This document shows, one piece after another, positions 10,234 through 19,689 of a stretch of 64,000 nt of DNA; position 1 is the stretch's first letter, and each line of letters opens with the position of its first letter. Origin of the DNA: Mesorhizobium sp. B4-1-3 (GTDB taxonomy: Bacteria > Pseudomonadota > Alphaproteobacteria > Rhizobiales > Rhizobiaceae); contig NZ_VFTG01000011.1 in NCBI RefSeq assembly GCF_006439355.1, positions 105,264 to 169,263 of the forward strand, given 5' to 3'. The notes beneath the pieces were generated by a model that did not search any database, was not told the origin of the DNA, and worked only from the letters and a program-made list of their open reading frames with translations. Made by a program: the position numbers and the translations under genes.

Positions 10234-11505
10234 TCAAGCGCGCGGCATCCTCAGCCCGAGCGCCTCGACCATGGCCGGGTCGAGCGCGCGGGTTGCGTCG
10301 TCCATCATGCCCATGCCGTCGAACAGGTTCCAGAACGCCCAGGGAAAGCCGGCTGCCTCGGCGCTTTGCCGGACATCGGCGATGTAGCGGGCGCGGTCTG
10401 GATTGGGCGCTGCGGTGTAGCGGGCATCGGTGCGAAGCGCGCCGAACTCGCCCATGATGATGCGCTCGTGCGCGATGCCATGGATGTCCGCCCAGGCGCT
10501 CACCTGCTTGAGATAGCCGTCGATGAAGCGGCGGTCGGGCTGGGCGCCGAAATAGACTTTGAGCACCTTTTCGGTTTCTTCATAGGCTGCCTTCTTGGCT
10601 TCGTCGGACCTCTCGGAATCCTGCGCCATCCTTGCCCTCACCGAAGCGAGCGTCCGCTCCAGCGAGCCGGCCGAGGCGGGCCACGGCACGTTGTTCAGCG
10701 CCCGGTAGACCGGCTCGCGCATCCATGGCGCGCCCTGATGGCTGAACAGATAGGGCTCATAGAAGTGGAAGGTGAACAGGATCGGCTCGAAATCCGCCAG
10801 CGGCGCGGGGTCGAGCGCGGCGAGGCCGCGCACCATCGAGCCGCAGCCGCCGGTGACGACGAGCGGCACGCTCGGCCCCAAAACCCTGGCGTCCGTCAGC
10901 AGCGAGGCCTGCACGGCCGGCCATGCCTCGGAGGAACAGTCTTGCGGCGGCTCGTTGACAGGCTCCAGCGCCACCATGCCGGATGTCTTGCTCTGCAGCC
11001 TCTCGGCGATTTCGCTCACCAACGCTCGATAGGATTCGAATTCCAGCGCCGCGGTGCTGGAATACATGCGTTCGGGATTCCAATAATGCGTGGCGCCATT
11101 GGCCTGCACGTTGACGATGACGGCGAGATCGGCCGCAAGCGCTGCGTCGACCGCCGCGCTCAGCATCGCCATCAGCACGGCGCGCTGGTCCGCGTCGGCG
11201 GCGAGAAAAGGGCCGGGATCGACAGGCAGACGGATGAAATCGAGCCCGCTGGCACGCAGCCGGGCAAGGTCGGCCGGCGTCGGCACCGGCCGCTGCGGCT
11301 GGAAGGGCGGCCAGCCGTAATCAGTGCGTGGCGCGGGATATTCGCGCGTCAGGGCGAACCACGGCCAGGTGTTGACGCCGCGCCTGAAGCGCCATTCGCC
11401 GGCGGCTCGCGCTTGCGATACGCGCGGTGGAACTGCAGTCGCCAGCGGTACTGTCGCCGCAGCCAGCGCCGCGCCGAGGATCCGCCGGCGCGACCAGCCG
11501 GTCAT
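10234..11505 (-). CDS. Tat-exported glycoside hydrolase family 5 (endoglucanase-like)
   Basis: This 423-residue enzyme has a twin-arginine signal (SRRRILG near residues 5-11, then a hydrophobic stretch and an ARA cleavage region near 32-35). The GH5 residues are visible: acid/base E185 in ALEPVNEPP, nucleophile E353 in IIMGEFGAL, and the H247/Y249 pair in HFYEPY. Glycanases in exopolysaccharide loci usually trim or release the polymer in the periplasm. The start codon overlaps the stop of the upstream glycosyltransferase (ATGA-type, 11502-11505), so the two are coupled. The exact bond cleaved cannot be told from sequence; beta-1,4-glucan-like linkages are the family default. Confidence 0.88.
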   Translation of the reverse strand: MTGWSRRRILGAALAAATVPLATAVPPRVSQARAAGEWRFRRGVNTWPWFALTREYPAPRTDYGWPPFQPQRPVPTPADLARLRASGLDFIRLPVDPGPFLAADADQRAVLMAMLSAAVDAALAADLAVIVNVQANGATHYWNPERMYSSTAALEFESYRALVSEIAERLQSKTSGMVALEPVNEPPQDCSSEAWPAVQASLLTDARVLGPSVPLVVTGGCGSMVRGLAALDPAPLADFEPILFTFHFYEPYLFSHQGAPWMREPVYRALNNVPWPASAGSLERTLASVRARMAQDSERSDEAKKAAYEETEKVLKVYFGAQPDRRFIDGYLKQVSAWADIHGIAHERIIMGEFGALRTDARYTAAPNPDRARYIADVRQSAEAAGFPWAFWNLFDGMGMMDDATRALDPAMVEALGLRMPRA

Positions 11506-12656
11506 GCGTGCTTGGCGCGGTCGGCTTTCGCCGGCGCGGCGGTGGCAACGCCGAGCTGCCGCAGCGCTTCCTTCTCATAGGCGCTGAGAACGTCTTCCCA
11601 GCGGAAAGCCTCGCGGGCGCGGGTCCGCGCCGCCCTGCTGCAGCGCGCCGCCAGCGCATCGTCGACCAGCGCCTCGTCGATCCTTTCGCTCAGGCTCTCG
11701 GTGTCGCTGAAATAGATCGCCGCATCGCCGGCGACCCAGCGGTTGTAGCGGTTGTCATGCGCGATCACCATGTTGCCCGCGGCCAGCGCCTCGACCAGCG
11801 AGGGGTTGGTGCCGCCCACAGTGTGGCCGTGCATATAGGCACGCGCATGGTAGCGCAGCGCCTTCACCACCGCCTGGTCGTAGATTGCACCCGGCATCAT
11901 CACCACCGAACCTGCCGCATCGCGCACCGCTCGGTGATAGGGCATCTCGTCGTTGAGCGTGCCGAGCACCACCAGCTTCATGTCGCCGCGATCGCGGCGG
12001 CGGAAGGCTTCGATGATCGGTAGGATGTTGTTGTCGGGTTCGATCCGCGCGATCGAGACCAGATATTTGCCGGGCTCGAGGCCGAGCGCGCGAATGGGTT
12101 CCTCCGGCGCCGAGGTCACCGGGTCCGCGCCATAGGCGATCGTGGCAATGGCGCTGCGCGGCCGCCTTGTCGCCAGGTGATCGGCGATCGCCGGGTGGTC
12201 GGCGACAAGCCGGTGCGAGAGCCAGGCGCCGATCCATTCGTTGAGCCAGAACCAGCTACGTGCCGCCGGGCCCCATTTCGGCCGCCGCCACTCGATGCCA
12301 TCCATGTTGGTGATGATCTTGCGCCGCATGAGCCTGAGCCAGGTCAGGAAGACCGCACCGTTATAGCCGAGCACCAGGCATACGCCCGGCCGCCGGGCGG
12401 CATCGAGCACGCATTGCCAGTCGAACTCCAGCGTCGCGCGCGGCCCCTTGGAGGCGACCTCGATGCTGATGAGCTCGATGCCGCGCCAGACCTCGCTCGT
12501 CACCCTTTGGCCGACGCGCTCGACCTCCTTTTGGCAGTAGACGCCGACCTTCCAGCCGCGTCCGGCCAGGAAAAGCGCCAGCCGCTCGGCGAAGGTCTCG
12601 AAGCCGCCGTGAGAAGCCGGAATGCCGCGCGTCCCCAGGATCAGGATCGAAGGCAT
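11502..12656 (-). CDS. glycosyltransferase with DUF1972 and GT4 domains
   Basis: This 384-residue retaining glycosyltransferase starts with the DUF1972 signature (LGTRGIPASHGGFETF), which binds the acceptor, and continues with a GT-B donor domain of family GT4 (GYNGAVF, then the C-terminal VGGTNPSLVEALAAGNMVI with its glutamates). Rhamnosyl- and other sugar transferases in capsule loci share this layout. The frame extends to a TTG at 12689, but the ATG at 12656 gives the usual N-terminus of the family (MPSILILGTRG). It is cotranscribed with the GH5 gene and presumably adds one sugar of the repeat unit on the cytosolic face. Confidence 0.88.
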   Translation of the reverse strand: MPSILILGTRGIPASHGGFETFAERLALFLAGRGWKVGVYCQKEVERVGQRVTSEVWRGIELISIEVASKGPRATLEFDWQCVLDAARRPGVCLVLGYNGAVFLTWLRLMRRKIITNMDGIEWRRPKWGPAARSWFWLNEWIGAWLSHRLVADHPAIADHLATRRPRSAIATIAYGADPVTSAPEEPIRALGLEPGKYLVSIARIEPDNNILPIIEAFRRRDRGDMKLVVLGTLNDEMPYHRAVRDAAGSVVMMPGAIYDQAVVKALRYHARAYMHGHTVGGTNPSLVEALAAGNMVIAHDNRYNRWVAGDAAIYFSDTESLSERIDEALVDDALAARCSRAARTRAREAFRWEDVLSAYEKEALRQLGVATAAPAKADRAKHA

Positions 12657-13043
12657 TTCGATCAGGTTGGAAGGTCGTTCCGGTTTCAAAATAAAGGAAT
12701 CCCCGGGGTCCGGTCACGGTTGTTGTTACGTCAATGACACGCCCAGCAACTTGCGTGCCAGGGTACCCCCAGGGCGAATACTCGCATGAAGGAGTAAAAT
12801 TTCTCTTCCGAAAGCATGGCTTGCTTCATTATCGGTCAACTTTCGCGACGTATCTGTACCGATACGGGGCACGGCCGGGTTCCGGGGTCGCAGCAGGGCG
12901 TTCAGGAATCCGGCATGATCCTTGCTACCGGGCCTGCAGTGGCCACCGCTGGGTAGAGCGGCGTGCGGATTTGGCATGAAGTTCTTCCGCGCTTGAAGGG
13001 TCCGGTGCTGAGCGGGCTCGGGGTGCAAGGTGGAAAGAGAGTG
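12657..13043. other. divergent intergenic region between two glycosyltransferase genes
   Basis: This 387-bp stretch separates two divergent glycosyltransferase genes and must hold both promoters. It has a clearly more AT-rich part around 12785-12860. The short open frames here have no convincing protein character or ribosome site, and I see no strong inverted repeat. Confidence 0.5.
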
Positions 13044-14228
13044 ATGCGCATTGCCTGCGTTCATCAGGGCTACGAGCTCTATGGTTCGGATCGCAGCTTC
13101 GCGGAGAGCGTGGCTGCGTTGCGCGCGGCGTTTCCGGCCGCCGAGATCGAGGTCGTGCTGCCGCGCGACGGGCCAATTGTCGATATCCTCAAGCCAAATG
13201 CCAGCCGCATCGTGTTCGAGCCGTTGTGGGTGCTCAGGCGCCAGGCGATGCTCAGGCTCGCCACTATCGAGATGGCGCGGCTGCCGGCGGCGCTCTGGCG
13301 CGCCTGGCGGCGCTTGCGGGGCAGCGACCTGACCTACATCAACACTTCGATCATCGCCGACTATGCGCTGGCCGCGCGTCTCTTGCCGCGCAAGGCGCTG
13401 CTGCACATCCATGAGATTCCCGAGGGCGTCCTGCGCAAGGTGCTTGTCGCCTTGATGCGCTGGAGCAAGGCCGACCTCATCTTCAACTCGCGCGCCACGC
13501 GCGCCACCTTCGGCGACCCGCCGGCCATCGATGCCAAGGGACGGCGCACGCATGTCGTCTATAACGGCGTCGCCGGACCGGCAGCCGCCCTGCCGATGGC
13601 CTATGACGGCAACCGGCCGCTCAAGGTCCTGCTGCTTGGCCGCGTCAACCGCATCAAGGGGCAGGAGGTGCTGCTCGAAGCGGTCGCCTCGCTCCCCGCC
13701 GCGTTGCGCGACCGTGTCGAGGTCCGCCTGGTGGGCGGCGCCTTCGAAAGCGTCGAGCGCGAGCAGGCATTGGCGGAACTGGTCGGCCGCATGGGCCTGA
13801 CCGGGCATGTCGAGGTGCTGCCTTTCGTCTCCGACCCCGCCGACCACTATCGCTGGGCGGATATCGTGGCGGTGCCGTCGCGCCGCCCGGAATCGCTTGG
13901 ACGCGTCGCCATCGAGGCGATGGGCTGGGGCCGGCCGCCGCTGGTGTCGGCGATCGGCGGGCTGGTTGAAGTGGTGGCAGACGGCGAGACCGGCTGGCAT
14001 GTACCGCCCGGCAACGCCGCGGCCCTTGCCGGCAGGCTCACGGAGATCATCCTGCGGCCGGACCTATGGCGCGGCTACGTCGCCGCCGGCCGGGCGCGTT
14101 ACGAGGCGGTGTTCAGCGAACATATCGCCGCCGCCGCGATCGTGGCGATCGTCGCCGACAAGCTGAAGGCGGCAACGCCGAGGCAGGGGCGGGCGCGCAT
14201 TGCCCGCGAGGCGGAGACGAGCCCGTGA
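13044..14228 (+). CDS. glycosyltransferase family 4 protein
   Basis: This is a 394-residue GT-B glycosyltransferase. The N-terminal half shows a YGSDRSF acceptor-domain loop and the C-terminal half a GT4 donor site (LLLGRVNRIKGQ, then PSRRPESLGRVAIEAMGWG with the E-x7-E pair, and the IGG/DGETG loop). The ATG at 13044 has GGAAAGAG just upstream, which decides the start against the longer frame from 12963. Its stop overlaps the GTG of the flippase gene by 4 bp (GTGA). It presumably adds a sugar to the lipid-linked repeat unit. Confidence 0.9.
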   Translation: MRIACVHQGYELYGSDRSFAESVAALRAAFPAAEIEVVLPRDGPIVDILKPNASRIVFEPLWVLRRQAMLRLATIEMARLPAALWRAWRRLRGSDLTYINTSIIADYALAARLLPRKALLHIHEIPEGVLRKVLVALMRWSKADLIFNSRATRATFGDPPAIDAKGRRTHVVYNGVAGPAAALPMAYDGNRPLKVLLLGRVNRIKGQEVLLEAVASLPAALRDRVEVRLVGGAFESVEREQALAELVGRMGLTGHVEVLPFVSDPADHYRWADIVAVPSRRPESLGRVAIEAMGWGRPPLVSAIGGLVEVVADGETGWHVPPGNAAALAGRLTEIILRPDLWRGYVAAGRARYEAVFSEHIAAAAIVAIVADKLKAATPRQGRARIAREAETSP

Positions 14229-15532
14229 AGTTCACCTTCCCGGCCCATCTGGTGCGGCGCCTCATGCTGATGATCGGCGGCGAGGCGATGCAGAGCGGCT
14301 TCCATTTCGCCCTCAATATCGCGCTATTGCATCTTCTGTCGGCCGAAGGCTACGGCCTCTTCGCCCTGGCCATGGTGATGGGCGGCGTCGGCCTGTCCTA
14401 TATCCGCTCGCTCACCGCCGTCCCGGCCACCGTATGGATGAGCAAGAGCACCAACAGCGCCGGCGTCGACGCCCATGACGTTACCTTCGGATCGGCGGCG
14501 CTGGTGGTGGCGCTGCTGATGGGGCTGGGCACGGGATTGCTGATGCGCCTCCTCGGCGACCCGAGCGGCATCGGCGCCGCCTGCTTCGTCTGCGCCTGGT
14601 CGCTGCGCAGCCATATGCGCACGGCCTTCTTCGCGCGTCGCATGCAGCTCGTCGTCTCCATCAGCGACGCCGTGTTCACGATCGCTGGCATAGTCCTCGC
14701 AGGGGCGGCGATCTGGTTCTTCACGGACGCGCTTCAGGCCACTTTCTATGCGGTTGCCGCGGCCAATATCGTCGGCATCGCCGTGCTGGTGAGGCTGGCG
14801 CGCCGCAGGTTGCGCATCTCGTTCCGCGCGCCGACCTTGCGGCGCTATGCAAAGCTCTGGCCGCAGCTCTGCTGGTCGGGGTTCAGCGCTACCACCACTA
14901 ACATCCAGGGGCAATCCCTGGCGCTTCTGGTCGCGGGCATCGCCGGGCCCGCCGCTTACGCGCCGCTGGCGGCGGTGCTGGTGCTGTTTGCGCCGCTGCG
15001 CATTTCCAGCCTCGCTTTCTCGAACATGACGCAGCCGGAACTCGCAAAGCTGGTGCGCAACAAAGAGTTCGACCGCGTATGGACGCAGGCCAAGATCTGG
15101 GCGCTCGTCATGAGCGTCGGCAGCCTGGCCTACGGCTGTGGCGTCCTGTTCGTCTTGCCGATGATCAAATCCCAGGTGCTGCAGCATGCCTCGGTCGGGC
15201 TGATCGGAATCTTCGCCATCGCCAACTTCGTGCCGATCATGGCCTATGTGATGCCGCGCGTGGTCCTCGAGATCGTCGGCGACTTCCGCATCGTCGCCTT
15301 CATCACCATGGCCGGTGCGATTGTCGGGCTCGCGACAATCGGCCTCCTGTTGGCCGTCGCGCCGTCGACATGGTCGCTGGCCGGCGCCGCGGTGTCCGAG
15401 ATCTTCGTGCTCGTGGCCTCATGGTATTTCGCGGCCAATCGCATGTGGAACCTCAAGCACCCGAGCGAGCAGCGGCCCACGATGGTCGGCGCATGGCGCC
15501 GCGCGGCGACGCTCGCCGTGCAGAGACGATAG
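14225..15532 (+). CDS. Wzx-type polysaccharide flippase/oligosaccharide transporter
   Basis: This 435-residue protein has about twelve to fourteen membrane segments and the loop pattern of the MOP/PST exporter superfamily (polysaccharide biosynthesis protein). It would flip the lipid-linked repeat unit across the inner membrane to the polymerase. The GTG start is preceded by GGAG at about 8 nt and overlaps the previous stop, so the glycosyltransferase and flippase are translationally coupled. Confidence 0.85.
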   Translation: MKFTFPAHLVRRLMLMIGGEAMQSGFHFALNIALLHLLSAEGYGLFALAMVMGGVGLSYIRSLTAVPATVWMSKSTNSAGVDAHDVTFGSAALVVALLMGLGTGLLMRLLGDPSGIGAACFVCAWSLRSHMRTAFFARRMQLVVSISDAVFTIAGIVLAGAAIWFFTDALQATFYAVAAANIVGIAVLVRLARRRLRISFRAPTLRRYAKLWPQLCWSGFSATTTNIQGQSLALLVAGIAGPAAYAPLAAVLVLFAPLRISSLAFSNMTQPELAKLVRNKEFDRVWTQAKIWALVMSVGSLAYGCGVLFVLPMIKSQVLQHASVGLIGIFAIANFVPIMAYVMPRVVLEIVGDFRIVAFITMAGAIVGLATIGLLLAVAPSTWSLAGAAVSEIFVLVASWYFAANRMWNLKHPSEQRPTMVGAWRRAATLAVQRR

Positions 15533-15541
15533 GAGAATGAT

Positions 15542-16771
15542 GTGGCAAGCCAGGCAATGCCGATGGCCACGATGACGACGGGCTTGGCCGACGGCGAGGT
15601 CGCGCCGCACGCCGCCGGCGCCGCCAGCACAGCCTATGTGGCCGAGCTGCACACCAGCCTCGAAACGGTCAAGCCGCTCTGGCTGCGTCTCGAGGCGAGG
15701 GGCGTGTGCACCGGCCACCAGCATTTCGCCTGGGCCGAGGGGATAGTCGAAGGGCTGCTGCCGCAAAAAGCCGATCTTGCGATCGTCGAGGTGAGGGATG
15801 CGGGCACGGGCGAGCCGAGGATGCTCATGCCGCTGATGCGGCGCCGCGCCTTCCACCATTTGGTGATCGAATGGCTGAGTTGCGGCGTGTGCGACTATGC
15901 GGCACCATTGCTCGCCGACGCGACGCCTTGGACCAGGCAATCCGCCGAAGCTGCGTGGGCGGCGGTGCTTTCCGTGCTGCCGCCGGCCGACCGCATCCAC
16001 ATCGCCGGAATCCCGAAAGAGGTCGGCGGCGTCGCCAATCCCTTGGCGCTGATTTCGCCGGCGCGCGACTCCATCCACTCGCATTACGGCATCGCCATGG
16101 ATGGCGACGCCGAAACCGTAGTCAAGCGCATCTGCCGCCCGTCCTTCGTCAAGGCGCTCAACAAGGACCTGCGCCGGCTCGACCGCAATGGTGGCCTGGC
16201 CCTGGTGGAAGCCGACACGCCGGCCCTTGTCGACTCCATCTTCGGCAAGCTGGTCGAGATGCGGCTCAGCCGTTTTCGCGAGCTCGGCCGGTTCGATCTG
16301 CTGGCGCAGCCACCGGTCGTCGACTTCTATCGCAAGGCCGCGCATCGCGGCCTGACGGATGGTTCGGTGCGCATCTTCGGCCTGCGCGCCGGCGACGTCA
16401 TGGTCGCGGTCCAGTACTTGGCCGTCCATCTGGGCACCTTGCACGCTCTGCTGATCGCGATCGACCAGACCGCGGTGCCCAATGTTTCGCCCGGGCTTTG
16501 CATCATGGGCGAACTAATCAGATGGGGGCGAGGCGCCGGCTTCGACTATTTCGATCTCTCGGTCGGGAACCAGAGCTACAAGGAACATATGGGCGCGGTG
16601 AAGTCGGTTCTGTCCGAGCTTTGCTACGGCATCACGCTGAAGGGCATGGCGGCGAGCGAGGCCATCAAATACCGCGGCCGGGGCGTTGCCTTCGTGCGCG
16701 ACAATCCGCGCCTGTTCAAACTCGCGCAGGAATTCATGCAGCGCTGGCGGCGGCTGCGCTCGGGTAGCTGA
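15542..16771 (+). CDS. CelD/BcsL-like GNAT acyltransferase
   Basis: This 409-residue protein resembles the CelD/BioF2-like family: tandem GNAT folds of FemAB type found in cellulose and exopolysaccharide loci. The second GNAT half contains a GLCIMGELIRWG helix and the signature FDLSVGNQSYKEH that closes the domain. A GTG start at 15542 has AGGAG 6 nt upstream, and the gene follows the flippase by 9 bp. It probably acylates a sugar, such as an acetyl or amino-acyl decoration of the exopolysaccharide; acceptor and donor are unknown. Confidence 0.82.
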   Translation: MASQAMPMATMTTGLADGEVAPHAAGAASTAYVAELHTSLETVKPLWLRLEARGVCTGHQHFAWAEGIVEGLLPQKADLAIVEVRDAGTGEPRMLMPLMRRRAFHHLVIEWLSCGVCDYAAPLLADATPWTRQSAEAAWAAVLSVLPPADRIHIAGIPKEVGGVANPLALISPARDSIHSHYGIAMDGDAETVVKRICRPSFVKALNKDLRRLDRNGGLALVEADTPALVDSIFGKLVEMRLSRFRELGRFDLLAQPPVVDFYRKAAHRGLTDGSVRIFGLRAGDVMVAVQYLAVHLGTLHALLIAIDQTAVPNVSPGLCIMGELIRWGRGAGFDYFDLSVGNQSYKEHMGAVKSVLSELCYGITLKGMAASEAIKYRGRGVAFVRDNPRLFKLAQEFMQRWRRLRSGS

Positions 16772-16865
16772 GCGGCGGCTTTGGCCGACAAATTGACTCA
16801 CATTCCGCTCTCCGCCATGCTTACGGGCAGCCGCATTTCCAGCGGCAGCTTGTTTGAGTGAGGCC

Positions 16866-17090
16866 ATGGTCAGTCCCGTCGCCAGAGAAAAGTCCCGCCG
16901 CGCCGCGGTGAAGACCGCGCTCGACCGCCACAAGGTCTATGTCACCGCGCAGCGCTTTTCCGGCGGTTCCTACAGCGCCCGCGTGCTGGTCGACGGCGAG
17001 GCCTACTGGGTCGACGACTTCCGGCTCTCGCAGTTGAGGCAGGGACTTTCCCCCGCCGAGCTGGAATTGACGCCGGCGATTGACGATTGA
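16866..17090 (+). CDS. small conserved-looking protein of unknown function
   Basis: This is a 74-residue soluble, basic N-terminus protein without signal peptide or membrane segment. It has a compact beta-rich centre (YSARVLVDGEAYWVDDF). The ATG at 16866 has a TGAGG just upstream; a TTG 12 nt earlier is possible. It sits alone between the exopolysaccharide locus and the ligD gene. I do not recognise the family. Confidence 0.55.
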   Translation: MVSPVAREKSRRAAVKTALDRHKVYVTAQRFSGGSYSARVLVDGEAYWVDDFRLSQLRQGLSPAELELTPAIDD

Positions 17091-17127
17091 TTTCTGTCCT
17101 TTGCTCCGCCGCGATATAGGAAAATCC

Positions 17128-17180
17128 GAGATGCTGGCGGGACAGCACCCCCCTCTGTCCTGCCGGACATCTCCCCCTCA
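17128..17180. repeat. dispersed intergenic repeat
   Basis: A G/C-run repeat containing GACAGCACCCCCCTCTG followed by TGCCGGACATCTCCCCC. Its second half matches the CATCTCCCC-type core of other intergenic elements in this window. It lies just upstream of the ligD start, so it may affect that 5' leader. Confidence 0.45.
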
Positions 17181-17192
17181 GGGCGCCTGACC

Positions 17193-19685
17193 ATGCCCGC
17201 CAACCTCAAACCCTACCGCGCCAAGCGCGAATTCTCCCGCACGCCCGAGCCGGCGGGCAGCCTCGCGGGCGGAGAAGGCAACCGCTTCGTCGTCCACAAG
17301 CACCACGCCACCGCCGACCATTATGATCTTCGCCTCGAAGTCGGCGGCGTCCTGAAGAGTTGGGCCGTACCGCGCGGACCGTCGCTCAACCCGGCTGACA
17401 AGCGGCTTGCCGTTGAGACCGAGGATCACCCGATCGAATATATCGACTTCGAGGGCGTCATCCCGGAAGGCGAATATGGCGGCGGGCCGATGATCGTCTG
17501 GGACACCGGCACCTGGGCGCCGATGGAGGACGTCGACAAAAGTCTGCGCACCGGCGCCTTCAAGTTCCGGCTGGCCGGCCAGAAGTTGAACGGCGGCTGG
17601 ATGCTGACGCGCTTGAGGCCGAAGCCTGGCGAGGACGAGCACAAGAAGAACTGGCTCTTGTTCAAAGAGCGCGATCTCGCTTCCGACACCAAGCTCGACA
17701 TCCTCGAGGCACGGCCGGAGAGCGTGAAGTCCGGTCGCCGCATCGAGGAATTGGTGGCGCCACCGAAGAGGACGGAATGCCTGCCGCCCAGGCGTGGCTC
17801 GCTGAGGCCCGACGCGCTGCCCGGCGCGGTAAAAGGCGATCCGCCCGCTCGCATCGAGCCGCAACTGGCCACCCAGGTGGCGGAGCCGCCGGGCAGCGAA
17901 CACCCTTCACGGAAAACGCCGGAGCTCTGGCTGCACGAGATAAAATTCGATGGCTACCGCACCATGGCTCACGTGGTGGACGGCGAGGTGCGGCTGATCA
18001 CCCGTGGCGGCATCGACTGGACAAAACGCTATGGCGATCTCCCGCAGGCCTTTTCGCGGCTGCCGGTCGGCCAGGCGATCATCGACGGCGAGATCATGGT
18101 TCTCGACGACAAGGGCATCTCGCGTTTCGCGCTGCTGCAGGACGCGCTGGCCGAAGGCGCCGGCTCGAAGCTGCATTTCTACGCCTTCGACCTGCTCCAT
18201 CTCGACGGCTGGGACCTGCGCAAGGCGCCGCTGCAGAAGCGCAAGGCCCTGCTTGCCGAATTGCTCGCCGGCCAGGCCGCCAATTCCGCCATCCAGTACA
18301 GCGACCATGTCGAGGGCGACGGGCAGGGTCTTTACGATCAGGCGTCGGACCTTGGGCTGGAAGGTGTCGTCTCCAAGCGCGCCGACGCCATCTACCAGAG
18401 TGGCCGCACCAAGAGCTGGACCAAGACGAAGGCGCAAAAGACAGATGATTTCGTCATCGCCGGCTATACCGTGTCCGACCAGGCCGAAGGGCTTGCGGCG
18501 CTCGGCATGGCCGAGTTCGAAAATGGCGAGCTGCACTATCGCGGCAAGGTCGGCACCGGCTTCGACAGCGAGATGGCGCGGGATCTGCTCGCCCGGCTGG
18601 AGCGGCTGACCGCCGGCGCCAGCCCGCCCGAAGGCGTGCCGCGCGAGATCATGCGCGAGATGCATTGGGTGAAGCCGCTGCTGTCGGCCCGCGTCCGCTA
18701 TTCGAACCGCACCGGCGACAACGCGATCCGCCACGGCGTCTTTCGCGGCTTGCGCGATGTTGGCGGGCTGACCACGCCGGTGGCGGTCATGCGCAAGCGG
18801 CTGATCGCCGAATCCGACCTTGCCACCATCTGGGTGACCAATCCGGAGCGGCGGCTGTTCGGCAAGACCGGGCCGACCAAGCTCGACATCGCCGTATACT
18901 ACGCGCTGGTCGGCGATTTCATGCTGCCGCACATCATCGGACGCCCGGTGTCGCTGGTGCGCTGCCCGACCGGCCGGCCGCAGGATTGCTTCTTCCAGCG
19001 GCACGCCTTCACCGGCATGCCGCCTTCGGTGGCGGTGTTCGAGTCTACCAATTCGGAAGGCGAGACCAAGACCTATCTCGCGGTCGAGGACGCCAAGGGC
19101 TATCTGGCCCTGGCGCAGTTTGGCGTCGTCGAGTTCCACACCTGGGGCACGCACCGGACAAAACTCGACAAGCCCGACCAGATCGTCTTCGACCTCGACC
19201 CCGGCGAGGGAATTTCATGGCGCGAGGTGGTGGAGGCCGCCGTCCACATCAAAGGCGGGCTGGAGAGCCTCGGGCTGGTGCCCTTCGCCAAGACCTCGGG
19301 CGGCAAGGGCATCCACATCACGGTGCCGGTGACGCGCAAGCAGAACTGGAAGAAACTTCACCAGGCCTCGAGCGCAATTTCGACTTTGCTCGCCGGCACG
19401 GCGCCCGACACCTTCACCACCACGATGGGCAAGGAAAACCGCAAGAAGCGCATCTTCATCGACTTCCACCGCAACGCCCGCGGCCACACGTCCGCTGCCC
19501 CCTATTCGCTGCGCGCCCGCACCAATTTGCCGGCTTCGACCCCGGTAAGCTGGGCGGATCTGGAGACGATCGATGCCCCGGAGGACCTGAACTACGCCTC
19601 GCTGCCGGGGCTGCTGGAAACGTCAGGCGATCCCTGGGCGGAGATCGATGAGATGGCGCGGGATTTGCCGATGTTCGAGCGCTAG
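17193..19685 (+). CDS. ligD: DNA ligase D (phosphoesterase-ligase-polymerase)
   Basis: This 830-residue multidomain enzyme carries out bacterial non-homologous end joining. The order of domains is a 3'-phosphoesterase (HKHHATADHYDLRLE at 35-49), then an ATP-dependent ligase (catalytic lysine K251 in EIKFDGYR, followed by the OB fold to about residue 525), then an archaeo-eukaryotic primase-type polymerase (from about 535, with FDLDPGEG and a KTSGGKGIH segment). Length and order are standard for proteobacterial LigD. The ATG at 17193 gives the family start, with only a weak ribosome site. Ku lies 370 bp downstream on the same strand; LigD is recruited to ends by Ku. Confidence 0.96.
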   Translation: MPANLKPYRAKREFSRTPEPAGSLAGGEGNRFVVHKHHATADHYDLRLEVGGVLKSWAVPRGPSLNPADKRLAVETEDHPIEYIDFEGVIPEGEYGGGPMIVWDTGTWAPMEDVDKSLRTGAFKFRLAGQKLNGGWMLTRLRPKPGEDEHKKNWLLFKERDLASDTKLDILEARPESVKSGRRIEELVAPPKRTECLPPRRGSLRPDALPGAVKGDPPARIEPQLATQVAEPPGSEHPSRKTPELWLHEIKFDGYRTMAHVVDGEVRLITRGGIDWTKRYGDLPQAFSRLPVGQAIIDGEIMVLDDKGISRFALLQDALAEGAGSKLHFYAFDLLHLDGWDLRKAPLQKRKALLAELLAGQAANSAIQYSDHVEGDGQGLYDQASDLGLEGVVSKRADAIYQSGRTKSWTKTKAQKTDDFVIAGYTVSDQAEGLAALGMAEFENGELHYRGKVGTGFDSEMARDLLARLERLTAGASPPEGVPREIMREMHWVKPLLSARVRYSNRTGDNAIRHGVFRGLRDVGGLTTPVAVMRKRLIAESDLATIWVTNPERRLFGKTGPTKLDIAVYYALVGDFMLPHIIGRPVSLVRCPTGRPQDCFFQRHAFTGMPPSVAVFESTNSEGETKTYLAVEDAKGYLALAQFGVVEFHTWGTHRTKLDKPDQIVFDLDPGEGISWREVVEAAVHIKGGLESLGLVPFAKTSGGKGIHITVPVTRKQNWKKLHQASSAISTLLAGTAPDTFTTTMGKENRKKRIFIDFHRNARGHTSAAPYSLRARTNLPASTPVSWADLETIDAPEDLNYASLPGLLETSGDPWAEIDEMARDLPMFER

Positions 19686-19689
19686 TTCC

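Noticed and set aside
10222..11580. Long plus-strand open frame opposite the GH5 gene
   Set aside because: It mirrors a gene with a Tat signal and both GH5 catalytic glutamates, and has no protein-family features of its own.
12734..12979. 81-codon plus-strand frame in the glycosyltransferase intergenic region
   Set aside because: No ribosome site, no family resemblance and poor coding character; treated as part of the divergent promoter region.
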